Source: Rhodococcus yunnanensis NBRC 103083
GTDB taxonomy: Bacteria > Actinomycetota > Actinomycetes > Mycobacteriales > Mycobacteriaceae
NCBI RefSeq assembly: GCF_001895005.1
Contig: NZ_BCXH01000014.1
Coordinates: 1-64,000, forward strand
Length of the DNA: 64,000 nucleotides
Direction: 5' to 3'
How positions within the stretch are numbered: position 1 is the first letter of the stretch; each line of letters starts with the position of its first letter. The translations under genes were made by a program, and so were the position numbers. The notes under the pieces are model-generated. The model ran no database searches. It was given only the letters and a program-made list of their open reading frames with translations, and had not been told where the DNA came from. Positions 52,405 to 61,027 of the stretch are shown here, piece after piece.

Positions 52405-53897
52405 ATCGCTTTCTCGTCGATCGGCGACGGGGCAGTGGACGGTGCCGACAGTCCGTGGAATGTCTTCTCCCAGTAGGAGGGGTTGCGTACCAACTGCCAG
52501 CACCCCTTGATCGCCGCGACGCTCATCATCAGCCAGTAGAGCGGCATCGTCAGACTCGGCACCAGCAGGTACGCATTTCCGCTTTCTCTGCTGGCGATCA
52601 GATACATGTAGATGGTCGCGACGTTGCCGATGATCAGCGACACCAGCGAGAAGTAATAGATATACGGCGGAAACAGGGCTGCGACCAAGGCAGGCTGCCC
52701 CAGAATCCATGCGGCGGTGGTGAACCAGAAGATCATGTTGATGCACGCCGTGATCGGCGTGCCCGCCAACAGCAGGGTGAAGCGATATGTCCCGACGAAA
52801 CCTACTGCCCGCAGCGTCTGCCGGGGTCGACGCATGTGCACGAGCCACGTCTGCAGATAGCCCTTGTACCAGCGTGAACGCTGCCGGATCCAGTTGATCG
52901 GATCGCTGTTGGCCTCCTCGAGGGTGGTGGAGTCGAGGACAGCGGTCGAGTAACCCGACGCGGCGATGCGAACGCCGAGGTCGGCGTCCTCGGTGACGTT
53001 GAACCCATCCCATGCGCCGACCTTCGCGATGACGTCGGCCCGCAGGTGATTCGAGGTGCCGCCCAACGGAATCGGCGAGGTACTGCGCATCAACCCGGGC
53101 AGTAGATAGCCGAACCACAGGGCATAGTCCGCGGTGAACCAGCCGGTCAGCAAATTCTGGGAACCGTTGTGAAAGGCCAACTTCGCTTGTACACAGGCAA
53201 CGGTCTCGGGCAGGCGTGCGAATGCCGCGACGACCCTGCGCAGTTGCAGCTTCTCCGGGAGATCTTCCGCGTCGAAGATGGTGATGATCTCTCCGGTCGC
53301 GAAATGCAGACCGTAGTTGCATGCCTTGGGTTTGGTGCGTGGATCGCTGGCAGGCACGAGGACGACGTCGACGATGTCGCTGACTCCCGATCGTCGCGCG
53401 GCCTCGATGGTGACGTCGTCGTCTTCTTCGAGAAGGAGCAGGACCTGGAGTTTGTCGGCTGGGTAGTCGAGGCCGGTCATCGCGGCGATGAGGTCTCCGA
53501 CCACTTCCGGTTCGTCGTAGGCCGGGACGAGGATCGTGTAGAGAGGAAGCTCGGAATCCGGTACGGCCCTGGCTTCCTCGTCGGTCACGGTGACGATCGC
53601 GCCTGCGTCGAGCCCACGCGAGAACAGCAACAGCCGGTCCGCCATCATGGCGATGTAGCCGAACGTGCACAGCACCGTGATCGCGAGGAGAGTGCCCACC
53701 GGCGCCAGCACCACACACACGACGACGATCGCGGCGACGGTGAGTGCGGTGTACTTCTGCCAGGGGACGAACGCAACCGCGGCCGATGCCAGTGGGTTTC
53801 GCATGGCGAGACCGTTGACTGCGTCGTCGAGTGCGGCACGGCGGAATTCCTCCGACTCCTCGCCGATGCGGGGAGGAGTGTGCTCTCCGAAGATCAT
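52401..53897 (-). CDS. Processive family 2 glycosyltransferase (BcsA-like, no PilZ)
   Basis: A 498-residue inner membrane synthase. Two N-terminal spans, then the GT2 domain: ILVPAYDEPEVVG (122-134), DxD-like FDAED (D209), TED (302-304) and QRSRW (Q339-W343), the motif set of cellulose, hyaluronan and similar synthases. Four or more C-terminal spans form the channel. The C-terminus has no PilZ domain, so direct c-di-GMP activation as in BcsA is not expected. Both ends overlap neighbours (ATGA). It probably polymerises and exports a beta-linked glycan; the sugar is unknown. Confidence 0.85.
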   Translation of the reverse strand: MIFGEHTPPRIGEESEEFRRAALDDAVNGLAMRNPLASAAVAFVPWQKYTALTVAAIVVVCVVLAPVGTLLAITVLCTFGYIAMMADRLLLFSRGLDAGAIVTVTDEEARAVPDSELPLYTILVPAYDEPEVVGDLIAAMTGLDYPADKLQVLLLLEEDDDVTIEAARRSGVSDIVDVVLVPASDPRTKPKACNYGLHFATGEIITIFDAEDLPEKLQLRRVVAAFARLPETVACVQAKLAFHNGSQNLLTGWFTADYALWFGYLLPGLMRSTSPIPLGGTSNHLRADVIAKVGAWDGFNVTEDADLGVRIAASGYSTAVLDSTTLEEANSDPINWIRQRSRWYKGYLQTWLVHMRRPRQTLRAVGFVGTYRFTLLLAGTPITACINMIFWFTTAAWILGQPALVAALFPPYIYYFSLVSLIIGNVATIYMYLIASRESGNAYLLVPSLTMPLYWLMMSVAAIKGCWQLVRNPSYWEKTFHGLSAPSTAPSPIDEKAI

Positions 53898-55420
53898 GAC
53901 GTGCCTACCTCGTCGGGCCACTGGGCATCGACAAGGTCGGTGCCGAAGTCGGTGAGCAGTTCGCGGTCCTTGTAATCGGGATCGTCGTCGGCTGCGATGG
54001 TGTTGCCGCGCAGAAACGTTGCGAGGCTGGTGCCGATGTTCGACGCCATGGCAGGCGCCGGGGTGGGGAACACTGCGCCGGGTTCGTGGTTGTCGACGCT
54101 GATGATGGTCACCCGTTGGGTGACATCGTCTCGAACCCAGGTGAATACCAGTTTGGTCCACGTCAGAAGAAGTTCGTCGCTCACCGAGGTGTACAGCGAA
54201 CCGGTGATGTCGTGGCCCAGCTCGACCGGCAATGAATCGCTGGTGCGGGTGTTGCTCAACCGGTACAGGGTGCTTTCCGGGTAGACGGCCAAGCTGGCAC
54301 GGTTGACCGTCGAGAGCACATCGACGACGACTGTGCGTGGTCGAGACTGGATGTCGTACGCGAGGCTTCCCTCGTCCGCCCGCATGATCTGCCGGCTCAA
54401 CGTCGCGCTCCGGCCGAAATAGGTTTTGGCCCAGTCGTATTCCAGAAACTCTCGTTGAGACCACCCGGCAGGTGCAATCAACGGCTCGCCGGGTGTGCCG
54501 GGTGGGCCTTCGGTGGCGGGGATCTCGGTTCGGGCGGGGAGAGGGAAGGCGACCAACAACGCTGCCGCGGCGACGACGATGACCAGTGAACTTTTCGACG
54601 GTTTTGCCGTCACCGGGGCAATGTGTCCGGTCAACGGTTTCTTCGATTCCCCGCGTCGAGCGAACCAGTAGAAGCCGATGCCCGTCAGCGCGGACGCACC
54701 GACGGCGGAGATCAGCTGAAGCCACGCGATGTGCACTCTCGGCCACCACAGCAGCATGGCGCCGAGGATCGCGAAGCCCAGTACCGTCGTGCAGAAGAAC
54801 CCGAGCCATCCGCGTCGACGCGTGCGGCCGACCGCGATCGCGCCCGCGGCGCCGGCGAGCACGACGAGTACGGCGCCGTACGCGAATCGACTGCCCCCCA
54901 CGGTGATGGCGGCCATGCGATACAGCAGCGGACCGAGTGCGGCAAGCAGGATCCACACGGACCAGAATCGGCCTACCGGGCGCAGGCCGAACAGCAGTAT
55001 GGCGCCGCCGAGAAAGAACACCAACCCGGACAGGACGTCGAGATGCGAGAGTTCGTACTGATCGGCGTAGCGCGGCAGCCACAATGCCTTGATCGCGACG
55101 GCTCCGAGCAGTGCCAGGCCACCGACGATGATGTCGGTCTGCCGATCGTGGATCGGCAGCTCACCGGTCCGGCGCCGCGCGATCCCCTGTGCCGCAACGG
55201 CCGCCAGGAACGGCAGCACGAAGATGTAGGTGGTGATCGCACCGTCGCCGGCTTCCTCGGCCAGACGCACCCAGGTCGGTAGGTACGCGACGACGACGCA
55301 CCCGAGAAGCACGGCCCACCGAACGGTGATCACCCCGGCGGCGCGATGTGCACGACGCTTCGGCGGCGGGGCGTGCGCTTCGTCCTTCTCTGCTTCTTCG
55401 CTCGCGGTGTCGGTCGTCAT
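53894..55420 (-). CDS. Multi-span membrane protein of the polysaccharide operon
   Basis: A 508-residue protein with about eight spans in residues 30-300 and a soluble, presumably extracytoplasmic region of 200 residues (residues 300-508). The FGLRPVGRFWSVWILLAALGP segment resembles the corresponding part of exosortase-like proteins, but I see no AC-GIRS catalytic motif, so the relationship is doubtful. The C-terminal part (WAKTYFGRSATLSRQIMRA, RPRTVVVDVL) is not recognised. It sits between the BcsB-like and BcsA-like genes with four-base overlaps, so it is probably an essential partner of the synthase. Confidence 0.7.
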   Translation of the reverse strand: MTTDTASEEAEKDEAHAPPPKRRAHRAAGVITVRWAVLLGCVVVAYLPTWVRLAEEAGDGAITTYIFVLPFLAAVAAQGIARRRTGELPIHDRQTDIIVGGLALLGAVAIKALWLPRYADQYELSHLDVLSGLVFFLGGAILLFGLRPVGRFWSVWILLAALGPLLYRMAAITVGGSRFAYGAVLVVLAGAAGAIAVGRTRRRGWLGFFCTTVLGFAILGAMLLWWPRVHIAWLQLISAVGASALTGIGFYWFARRGESKKPLTGHIAPVTAKPSKSSLVIVVAAAALLVAFPLPARTEIPATEGPPGTPGEPLIAPAGWSQREFLEYDWAKTYFGRSATLSRQIMRADEGSLAYDIQSRPRTVVVDVLSTVNRASLAVYPESTLYRLSNTRTSDSLPVELGHDITGSLYTSVSDELLLTWTKLVFTWVRDDVTQRVTIISVDNHEPGAVFPTPAPAMASNIGTSLATFLRGNTIAADDDPDYKDRELLTDFGTDLVDAQWPDEVGTS

Positions 55421-57456
55421 GACGTGGGCGAACCGTCACCTCGGTGGCGGTGTTGCCGGTTCGATCGTCGTGCGCGAAGCCAGATGACGATCGCGGCCAC
55501 GATTCCGCCGCCGAACAGGACGACCGCGACGACGACGGCACCGAGGAACAAGCCACTGAGACCGTCGGAATCAGCGGATACGTCCGCGTCCGCTGCGGCG
55601 AGACGATCACTCGACAGTGACAGCGGAGCCATGTCCGGTGTACCGATCACGACGTCACCGGTGAGCCCGAACCACCGAGACGATGCGGAATCGAGCCATC
55701 CCAACACCGAATCGAGTTGCTCCGGCGCCCCGTTGGACGAGGCGATGACCAACGCCGCACCGCCTTCGGTCGAGGTGACCTGCACCGAGCCGAACTGCAC
55801 CGCCGCATCCAAGGTCAGTTCCGTTGCCGGAGAACCATCGTCGCCGCCTGCGATGGTGAAGGTGGTGGTGCCCGACGAAGACAACGGCACGATGACCGAA
55901 TCCGGTAGATCACCGTCGGGCGCGACCACGATCGCAGGATCCGATCCGGCCACAGCGTCGCCCACCGAGACCACATTCGGCAGCAACGGCCTGGTGGACA
56001 TGCGCTGCAATCCGTCGACGATAGACACTGCTCGAACGGTATTGGCGTACGTGTTCTCCGCCAGCGCCACGTTCACCTGTGGCATCAACGCCTGGGGCAG
56101 CGATCCGAACCCCAGGGGAGTAGGTGACGACGACGCCGAGGATTCGATCACACTCGCGCCGTCGATCGTCACCGTCGACGACGTCTGTGCACCACACGCC
56201 GAGGTGGCATCGGCGGGATGGCTGACGGACACGTCGAGCGTCGTGATTCGGTTCAACTCCCCGTTGGGGATGTCGATCCACCGATCGAGAATCCCGGTCG
56301 TCTCGGCAGGCCAGACCGCAAGGGTCGTATCGCCGACGGCGGCGGTGATCGAACCGGCACCCGGGGTGTAGTTGCCGATCAGATGTACCGACAACCCTGC
56401 TGCGGAGCGGCCGAGTCGTGTCTGATCGATCGGCAGAGACGCAACGGGAGTGCCGCTGACTGTTCCGATGCCGAGCGCATCGAGGGTGGCCGAATTGGGC
56501 GCAAGCACTGCAGGCGGGGCCGAGGCACCGGCCAATGCCTTGGTCGCCACGGCCAGATCGGCGATATTGCTGGTGACGAGGCGCGTCTGGTCCAACAGCT
56601 GACTGCCCGAACCGGAGACGAACAACCGCGGCGGAGCCTGCTCGCCGCCCGGAAAGATCAATTCCGCTCCGGCGTCGGTGTTCTCGGACAGCACCACCGA
56701 CCGCTCGAACGGCCCGTCGGGGGCGGCGGCTTGCAACTCGGTATCGGGTCGAACGACGACCCGAACTGTGTGGGCGCCGTAGTACGCGACGACGGACGTG
56801 GTCAACGTCAGCGTCGCCGAGATCACGTCGTCGGTCGGTTCGGCGGGCACGAAGACAGTCAGTTGCTGCAGGACAGGAGGTAGGAACTCGGAAATCGTCC
56901 GCGGAGCGGCGGGCACCCCGGAGTAGTCGACGACGGCGTCGACGAACCGGATGGGGTCCTCGGTGACGTTCGGGCAGTAGCCGGCGTCGGGAATCAGGGT
57001 CGACGACACGTCGAGGGTGATTGCGCCTTCGGCTACGGTGGCCGCGCCCAGTGGGATCGAGATCGGAAGGGTGGCCTGGTCGGCGGGCAGAGTGATCCGA
57101 GTCAACGAGCGCTCACCGGAATCGACGTCGATCCAGCCTCGATCGAGCCACGCCGGAAGGTCGAGGACCGCGTTCAACGCAGCGGGGGCGGAGCCCTCGG
57201 GTACGGGCACGGTGACACGGAGTCGGCCATCGGTGCCGTACAGCGGCAACGATCCACCCAAGCCGAGGTCACCGAGGCCGAAGACGAAACCCTCCGCCGC
57301 ATCGGGGGCCGTGTCGACGGCGGCCGCAGTATCGGATTGCGGCTCGTCGAGCTCCTGCGCCCATGCAGGCGCCGTCGGCACCAGCGCGAGCGAGAGAACG
57401 CCCGTCAGCGCAATCAGGCGGGCACTCCACGAAGACCTGTGAACAACAGTGGGCAT
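55417..57456 (-). CDS. BcsB-like exported, membrane-anchored subunit
   Basis: A 679-residue protein. The signal peptide is at residues 1-33 (RLIALTGVLSLALVPTAPAWAQ), and a single C-terminal span (GAVVVAVVLFGGGIVAAIVIWLRARR) anchors it with a short basic tail. Between are repeated beta-rich blocks with BcsB-like signatures: AGYCPNVTEDPIRFVDAVV, SEFLPPVLQQLTVFVPAEP and SACGAQTSSTVTIDGASV, each recalling the Cys-containing carbohydrate-binding domains of BcsB. It should sit outside the membrane and guide the glycan made by the synthase. ATG 57456 is used, where the signal peptide begins. First gene of the operon. Confidence 0.75.
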   Translation of the reverse strand: MPTVVHRSSWSARLIALTGVLSLALVPTAPAWAQELDEPQSDTAAAVDTAPDAAEGFVFGLGDLGLGGSLPLYGTDGRLRVTVPVPEGSAPAALNAVLDLPAWLDRGWIDVDSGERSLTRITLPADQATLPISIPLGAATVAEGAITLDVSSTLIPDAGYCPNVTEDPIRFVDAVVDYSGVPAAPRTISEFLPPVLQQLTVFVPAEPTDDVISATLTLTTSVVAYYGAHTVRVVVRPDTELQAAAPDGPFERSVVLSENTDAGAELIFPGGEQAPPRLFVSGSGSQLLDQTRLVTSNIADLAVATKALAGASAPPAVLAPNSATLDALGIGTVSGTPVASLPIDQTRLGRSAAGLSVHLIGNYTPGAGSITAAVGDTTLAVWPAETTGILDRWIDIPNGELNRITTLDVSVSHPADATSACGAQTSSTVTIDGASVIESSASSSPTPLGFGSLPQALMPQVNVALAENTYANTVRAVSIVDGLQRMSTRPLLPNVVSVGDAVAGSDPAIVVAPDGDLPDSVIVPLSSSGTTTFTIAGGDDGSPATELTLDAAVQFGSVQVTSTEGGAALVIASSNGAPEQLDSVLGWLDSASSRWFGLTGDVVIGTPDMAPLSLSSDRLAAADADVSADSDGLSGLFLGAVVVAVVLFGGGIVAAIVIWLRARRSNRQHRHRGDGSPTS

Positions 57457-57737
57457 GAAGGGAATCCAGCTTTCGGAAAAAGGAGAGGGCACCGTCGAAA
57501 TTATTATTACCGGCCCGCGAAATGTAGTGCACGACAACTGTGGTGATACGCACCACGTTTCGTCCGTTTCGAAAAAAGACCATTCGACGAGAAAAGCTCC
57601 CCGTCAGCAAACCGAAAGCTCGCTCACGAAGAATATTTCTTTCGACACTTCGATCGGTGAGCGAAGACCGGTTCTGGCGTCTGGATCGTTCGGGTGCGGA
57701 ATTGTCGAGCGGCCGCTCGGCTGACTAGCATCGGAAC

Positions 57738-58847
57738 ATGTTCAGGATGCGACAGCTCGTCGGCACGTCCGTGATCGCGCTTGTCGCAGTATTTTTCGGG
57801 ACTGTCGTCTCGTCGTCTGCGGCGGCTGCGCCTACTCCCGGCGCGCGCGTGACCGCCGATTCCACCGGTCTTGCCCTCGACGGTGCACCGTGGTGGCCGA
57901 CGGGATTCGACGCCTATCAATTGGCCACCGATTGGTCGGTCAATGTCGGGTGCGGCGCAATGGTCGATCTCGACAGCTATTTTGCATCTCTTCCAGATCA
58001 TTCCCTCACCCGGTTCGACGCATTCCAATCGCTGGCAATCAACAAATTCACCGGCCAGCTCGACTTCGGGCCGATGGATGCGGTGTTCGCGGCCGCCGAA
58101 GCACACGACCAACTCGTGATTCCCGTGCTGTCGCCACAGGACGGAGCGTGCGAGGGCGATGTCTTCAAGGACCGTCAGTGGTACGTCGACGGCTGGACCA
58201 CCGTCCCACCCGTGCCGACGGTCAATGCGGTGCTCAGTTTCGAGCAATGGACCGCGGCAGCAGTGGACCGATGGAAGAATTCCGACGCTCTCGCAGCCTG
58301 GGAGCTGGTCGGTGAACCCGAGATCAGCAACTGCGCCGACGCGGCATGTGTGTGGTGGACACGCACGTGCGCGGCGGACGGCGCGGCTGTTCTGCGAACG
58401 TTCTTCGACACGGCGGGTGCGCAGGTACGTGCACTCGACCCGCGCACACTCATCACCGCAGGACTCACCGGCGGCGGGCAGTGCGGAAGTCAGGGCGACG
58501 AGTACAAGTACCTGGCCGAGTCGCCGTACGTCGACGTTCTTCAGTACCACGACTACGGCGCGGACGGTGTCCCCCTTCCCGGTGATCAATGGAATGGGTT
58601 GGCGCGCCGCATCACGCAGACAACAGAGGTAAACAAACCCCTTCTCGTCGCCGAGATCGGTGAATTCGCCGGATCGTGCACATCGCTCGAGGATCGGGCT
58701 TCGCACGTCGAGACGAAAATCGACGGACAACGAACCGCGGGCACTGCAGGGGCGCTTCTGTGGGCCTTCGTCCCCGATCCACGGGTAACCGAGTGCACCT
58801 ATGACATCGGACCCGAAGATCCGCTGTGGGACGTGCTCGGCTCGTAG
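57738..58847 (+). CDS. Secreted GH5-like glycoside hydrolase
   Basis: A 369-residue secreted enzyme. The signal peptide is at residues 1-31 (LVGTSVIALVAVFFGTVVSS, SAAAA). The clan GH-A acid/base is E193 in ELVGEPE, with Gly for the usual Asn before it, and the nucleophile is E306 in LLVAEIGEF. PWWPTGFDAYQL and VLQYHDYG also fit the barrel of endo-glucanases or mannanases. Six Cys suggest disulphides. It is divergent from the polysaccharide operon, with a 281-bp AT-rich region between (57457-57737). It is a likely editing or release enzyme, like the endoglucanases of cellulose loci. Confidence 0.75.
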   Translation: MFRMRQLVGTSVIALVAVFFGTVVSSSAAAAPTPGARVTADSTGLALDGAPWWPTGFDAYQLATDWSVNVGCGAMVDLDSYFASLPDHSLTRFDAFQSLAINKFTGQLDFGPMDAVFAAAEAHDQLVIPVLSPQDGACEGDVFKDRQWYVDGWTTVPPVPTVNAVLSFEQWTAAAVDRWKNSDALAAWELVGEPEISNCADAACVWWTRTCAADGAAVLRTFFDTAGAQVRALDPRTLITAGLTGGGQCGSQGDEYKYLAESPYVDVLQYHDYGADGVPLPGDQWNGLARRITQTTEVNKPLLVAEIGEFAGSCTSLEDRASHVETKIDGQRTAGTAGALLWAFVPDPRVTECTYDIGPEDPLWDVLGS

Positions 58848-58855
58848 TTCCCCGG

Positions 58856-58900
58856 CAGGTGGACTCGAGACAGGTGGACTCGAGACAGGTGGACTTCAGG
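58856..58900. repeat. 15-bp tandem repeat
   Basis: CAGGTGGACTCGAGA occurs twice in a row, followed by a partial third copy (CAGGTGGACTTCAGG), directly after the glycosidase stop. Confidence 0.75.
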
Positions 58901-58907
58901 GCACGCT

Positions 58908-58952
58908 GTCACATATCGGTGGTCTGCTCGGTCTAGGTATGTGACCGAGCAG
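58908..58952. promoter_or_regulatory. Overlapping alternative hairpins (terminator or attenuator-like)
   Basis: CTGCTCGGTC (58924-58933) pairs with GACCGAGCAG (58943-58952) over a 9-nt loop. GTCACATA (58908-58915) can instead pair with TATGTGAC (58938-58945); the two pairings are mutually exclusive. It may be the terminator of the glycosidase gene or a regulatory leader of the genes that follow. Confidence 0.45.
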
Positions 58953-58984
58953 CCGACCACGGCTGCCGGCGGGAGGAGCCACGC

Positions 58985-59035
58985 ATGAAGATCGTGCCAT
59001 CGGGTGTACCGGACTCGTTCGCCCCTAAGCCGTGA
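58985..59035 (+). CDS. Possible 16-residue leader peptide
   Basis: ATG 58985 with an excellent ribosome binding site (GGGAGGAG) opens MKIVPSGVPDSFAPKP and a TGA. It follows the alternative hairpins and ends 20 bp before the NTF2-like gene, which itself has no clear ribosome binding site. It may be a leader peptide or the broken start of a lost gene. Confidence 0.35.
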   Translation: MKIVPSGVPDSFAPKP

Positions 59036-59055
59036 TCTGATCTTCGACGACGATC

Positions 59056-59448
59056 ATGCAGACCGGAAAGTCACACGACGCCGTCGTACGTGCGTTGATC
59101 GCAGCGTGCCGACACGGCGACCCTCGGTCTCTGCGGCGGCTGCTGGCCGACGGTGTCACGGCGGTCGTGGACGGGAAGGGCGAAGTGACGGGCCGCGAGG
59201 AGGTCGCGCAACTTCTCCTCGGCGCTTCTGCGGCGCACCCGGCGGCCAACACGAGCGAGAAATCGGTCAGTGAAGAGTCGGTCAGTGAAGAGTCGGTCAA
59301 CGGCCGTGTGGGGCTCGCGTTCCGCAGTGCAGGCCACGTGCGTGGAGTCGTCTCCTTCGCGGTCGAGGACGGGGCGATCGATCGCGTGTGGATCGTGAGC
59401 ACTGCAGACAAGCTTCGCCACTGGACACCGCCGAACGGAAACCCCTGA
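59056..59448 (+). CDS. Small NTF2-fold (SnoaL-like) protein upstream of the ECF41 gene
   Basis: A 130-residue protein. ALIAACRHGDPRSLRRLLADGVTAVVDGKGEV and GVVSFAVEDGAIDRVWIV resemble the C-terminal NTF2-like domain of ECF41 sigma factors, but no sigma domains are attached. A 15-bp repeat inside the gene yields the SVSEE repeat at residues 70-80. It precedes the ECF41 gene by 82 bp and may be a free-standing regulatory or substrate-binding version of its C-terminal domain (inference). Confidence 0.65.
   Translation: MQTGKSHDAVVRALIAACRHGDPRSLRRLLADGVTAVVDGKGEVTGREEVAQLLLGASAAHPAANTSEKSVSEESVSEESVNGRVGLAFRSAGHVRGVVSFAVEDGAIDRVWIVSTADKLRHWTPPNGNP
59263..59299. repeat. 15-bp in-frame tandem repeat
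   Basis: TCGGTCAGTGAAGAG is present twice, with a partial third copy, inside the small NTF2-like gene. Length is a multiple of three, so it varies the SVSEE peptide repeat without frameshift. Confidence 0.8.
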
Positions 59449-59530
59449 TGGTCTCGTTTCTCCGTGCAACACTGTTCGGCATCGGACATGTCGACAGCCC
59501 TTCCACGCCCACGCACAGAAGGTGACCAGA

Positions 59531-60442
59531 ATGCCTCGTGACATCGGTTCCGAGCTCGACGACGCCGCGCTGATCTTCAACGGCGTCAGGCCACAACTGT
59601 TCGGCATCGCGTATCGAATGCTGGGCAGCGCATCCGAGGCGGAAGACATCGTTCAGGACGCATGGCTCAGGTGGCAGGCATGCGACCGGTCGAAGGTTCT
59701 CAATCCGGCGGCGTTCCTGTCCACCACCACGACTCGATTGGCGATCAACGCAGTGCAATCGGCGCGGGCCAGGCATGAAACCTACATCGGCCCCTGGCTT
59801 CCCGAACCCGTGGATACCAGCGCCGACCCTGCACTCGGGGCCGAGCGTGGTGAAGCTCTCGGCTTCGCAGTGCTGCTGCTTCTCGAAACGCTCTCGCCCA
59901 CCGAGAGAGCCGCCTACGTCCTGCGTGAGTCCTTCGACTACCCGTATCGACAGATCGCGGAGATCATCGAAGTCAGCGAGGCGAATGCGCGGCAACTCGT
60001 CACCCGCGCACGCAAACACATCGCGGCCGGTCGCAGGTCGTCGGTGAGCGCCGACGATCACCGAAGGCTGCTGGCTGCGTTCGTCGATGCTGCTCAGACC
60101 GGTGATCTCGATGCTCTGGAGAAACTGTTCGCCGCCGACATCGTGAGCTCGTCCGACGGTGGCGGCGTGAAGGGTGTTCTCGCCGCGCGCATTCGGATCC
60201 ACGGCGACGAGAAGGTCGCGAAGTTCGTTGCGGCCTTCTCGTCCCATTTCTGGACAGGCGCGCAGATCACGTGGGTAGAGGCCAACGGCGCTGCATCGGT
60301 CCTGTTGGCCAGAGACGACGTGCCGTACACGTTGCTGACGGCAACGACGACCCCCGGCGGAATCGCACAGCTGCACTGGGTCATGAACCCGTCCAAGCTC
60401 GGTCGATTCGCGCCGAGTGCCGCCGCGACCTCGCCGCACTGA
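59531..60442 (+). CDS. ECF41-type RNA polymerase sigma factor
   Basis: A 303-residue sigma factor. Regions 2 (FGIAYRMLGSASEAEDIVQDAWLRW, cited in part) and 4 (LSPTERAAYVLRESFDYPYRQIAEI) occupy residues 15-175. The C-terminal SnoaL-like domain carries all ECF41 signatures: WLPEPV in the linker, DGGG near residue 215, and NPSKL near 290. In this group the fused domain, not an anti-sigma factor, controls activity (established). ATG 59531 is used with an AGG nine bases upstream. Targets are usually a nearby oxidoreductase or decarboxylase gene; none is adjacent here. Confidence 0.88.
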   Translation: MPRDIGSELDDAALIFNGVRPQLFGIAYRMLGSASEAEDIVQDAWLRWQACDRSKVLNPAAFLSTTTTRLAINAVQSARARHETYIGPWLPEPVDTSADPALGAERGEALGFAVLLLLETLSPTERAAYVLRESFDYPYRQIAEIIEVSEANARQLVTRARKHIAAGRRSSVSADDHRRLLAAFVDAAQTGDLDALEKLFAADIVSSSDGGGVKGVLAARIRIHGDEKVAKFVAAFSSHFWTGAQITWVEANGAASVLLARDDVPYTLLTATTTPGGIAQLHWVMNPSKLGRFAPSAAATSPH

Positions 60443-60618
60443 CAGTGGCCACCCGGCCCGACACGATGTCCTGTTTCGAATATTGCGACTGCTCGCCGAC
60501 ACTGCTCGCCGACATTTCTCGAAAGTAGTCTGGCGAGGGATGTCGATATCGGCTCGGCAGCGTCGTCCCAGGGGTGGATGCGGCCACAGGGCCGCACGGA
60601 ACTGGTGGAGGAACGATC

Positions 60619-61026
60619 ATGGCGAAGTACCTGTTTCTGAAGCACTACCGCGGCGCGCCTGCAGCGGTCAACAACGTACCGATGGACCAGTGGACGCCGC
60701 AGGAGGTCGACGACCACATTCAGTACATGAACGATTTCGCGGCGCGTCTGCAGACCACCGGTGAATTCGTCGACAGCCAGGCATTGTCCTCGGAGGGAAC
60801 GTTCGTCAGATCCGACGGCGAGGGCAAGCCGCCCGTCACCGACGGGCCGTTCGCCGAGACCAAGGATCTCATCGCGGGCTGGATGGTCGTCGACGTCGAG
60901 ACCTACGAGCGTGCACTCGAGCTCGCAGGCGAGTTGTCCGCGGCGCCGGGCGCAGGTGGCAGGCCCATTCACGAGTGGCTCGAGGTGCGTCCGTTCATGG
61001 GAGTACCGACCACGGTCACCGAGTGA
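60619..61026 (+). CDS. YCII/DGPF-domain protein
   Basis: A 135-residue ferredoxin-like fold protein of the YCII family. The diagnostic VTDGPFAETKDLIAGWMVVD is at residues 75-94. GGAGG precedes ATG 60619. DGPF proteins are the constant genomic partner of ECF42 sigma factors; the sigma gene starts two bases after this stop. Biochemical role unknown. Confidence 0.88.
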   Translation: MAKYLFLKHYRGAPAAVNNVPMDQWTPQEVDDHIQYMNDFAARLQTTGEFVDSQALSSEGTFVRSDGEGKPPVTDGPFAETKDLIAGWMVVDVETYERALELAGELSAAPGAGGRPIHEWLEVRPFMGVPTTVTE

Positions 61027-61027
61027 G

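Noticed and set aside
53894..55420. A true exosortase
   Set aside because: Only a short membrane segment resembles the family; the catalytic Cys/Arg/His motifs and PEP-CTERM substrates were not seen.
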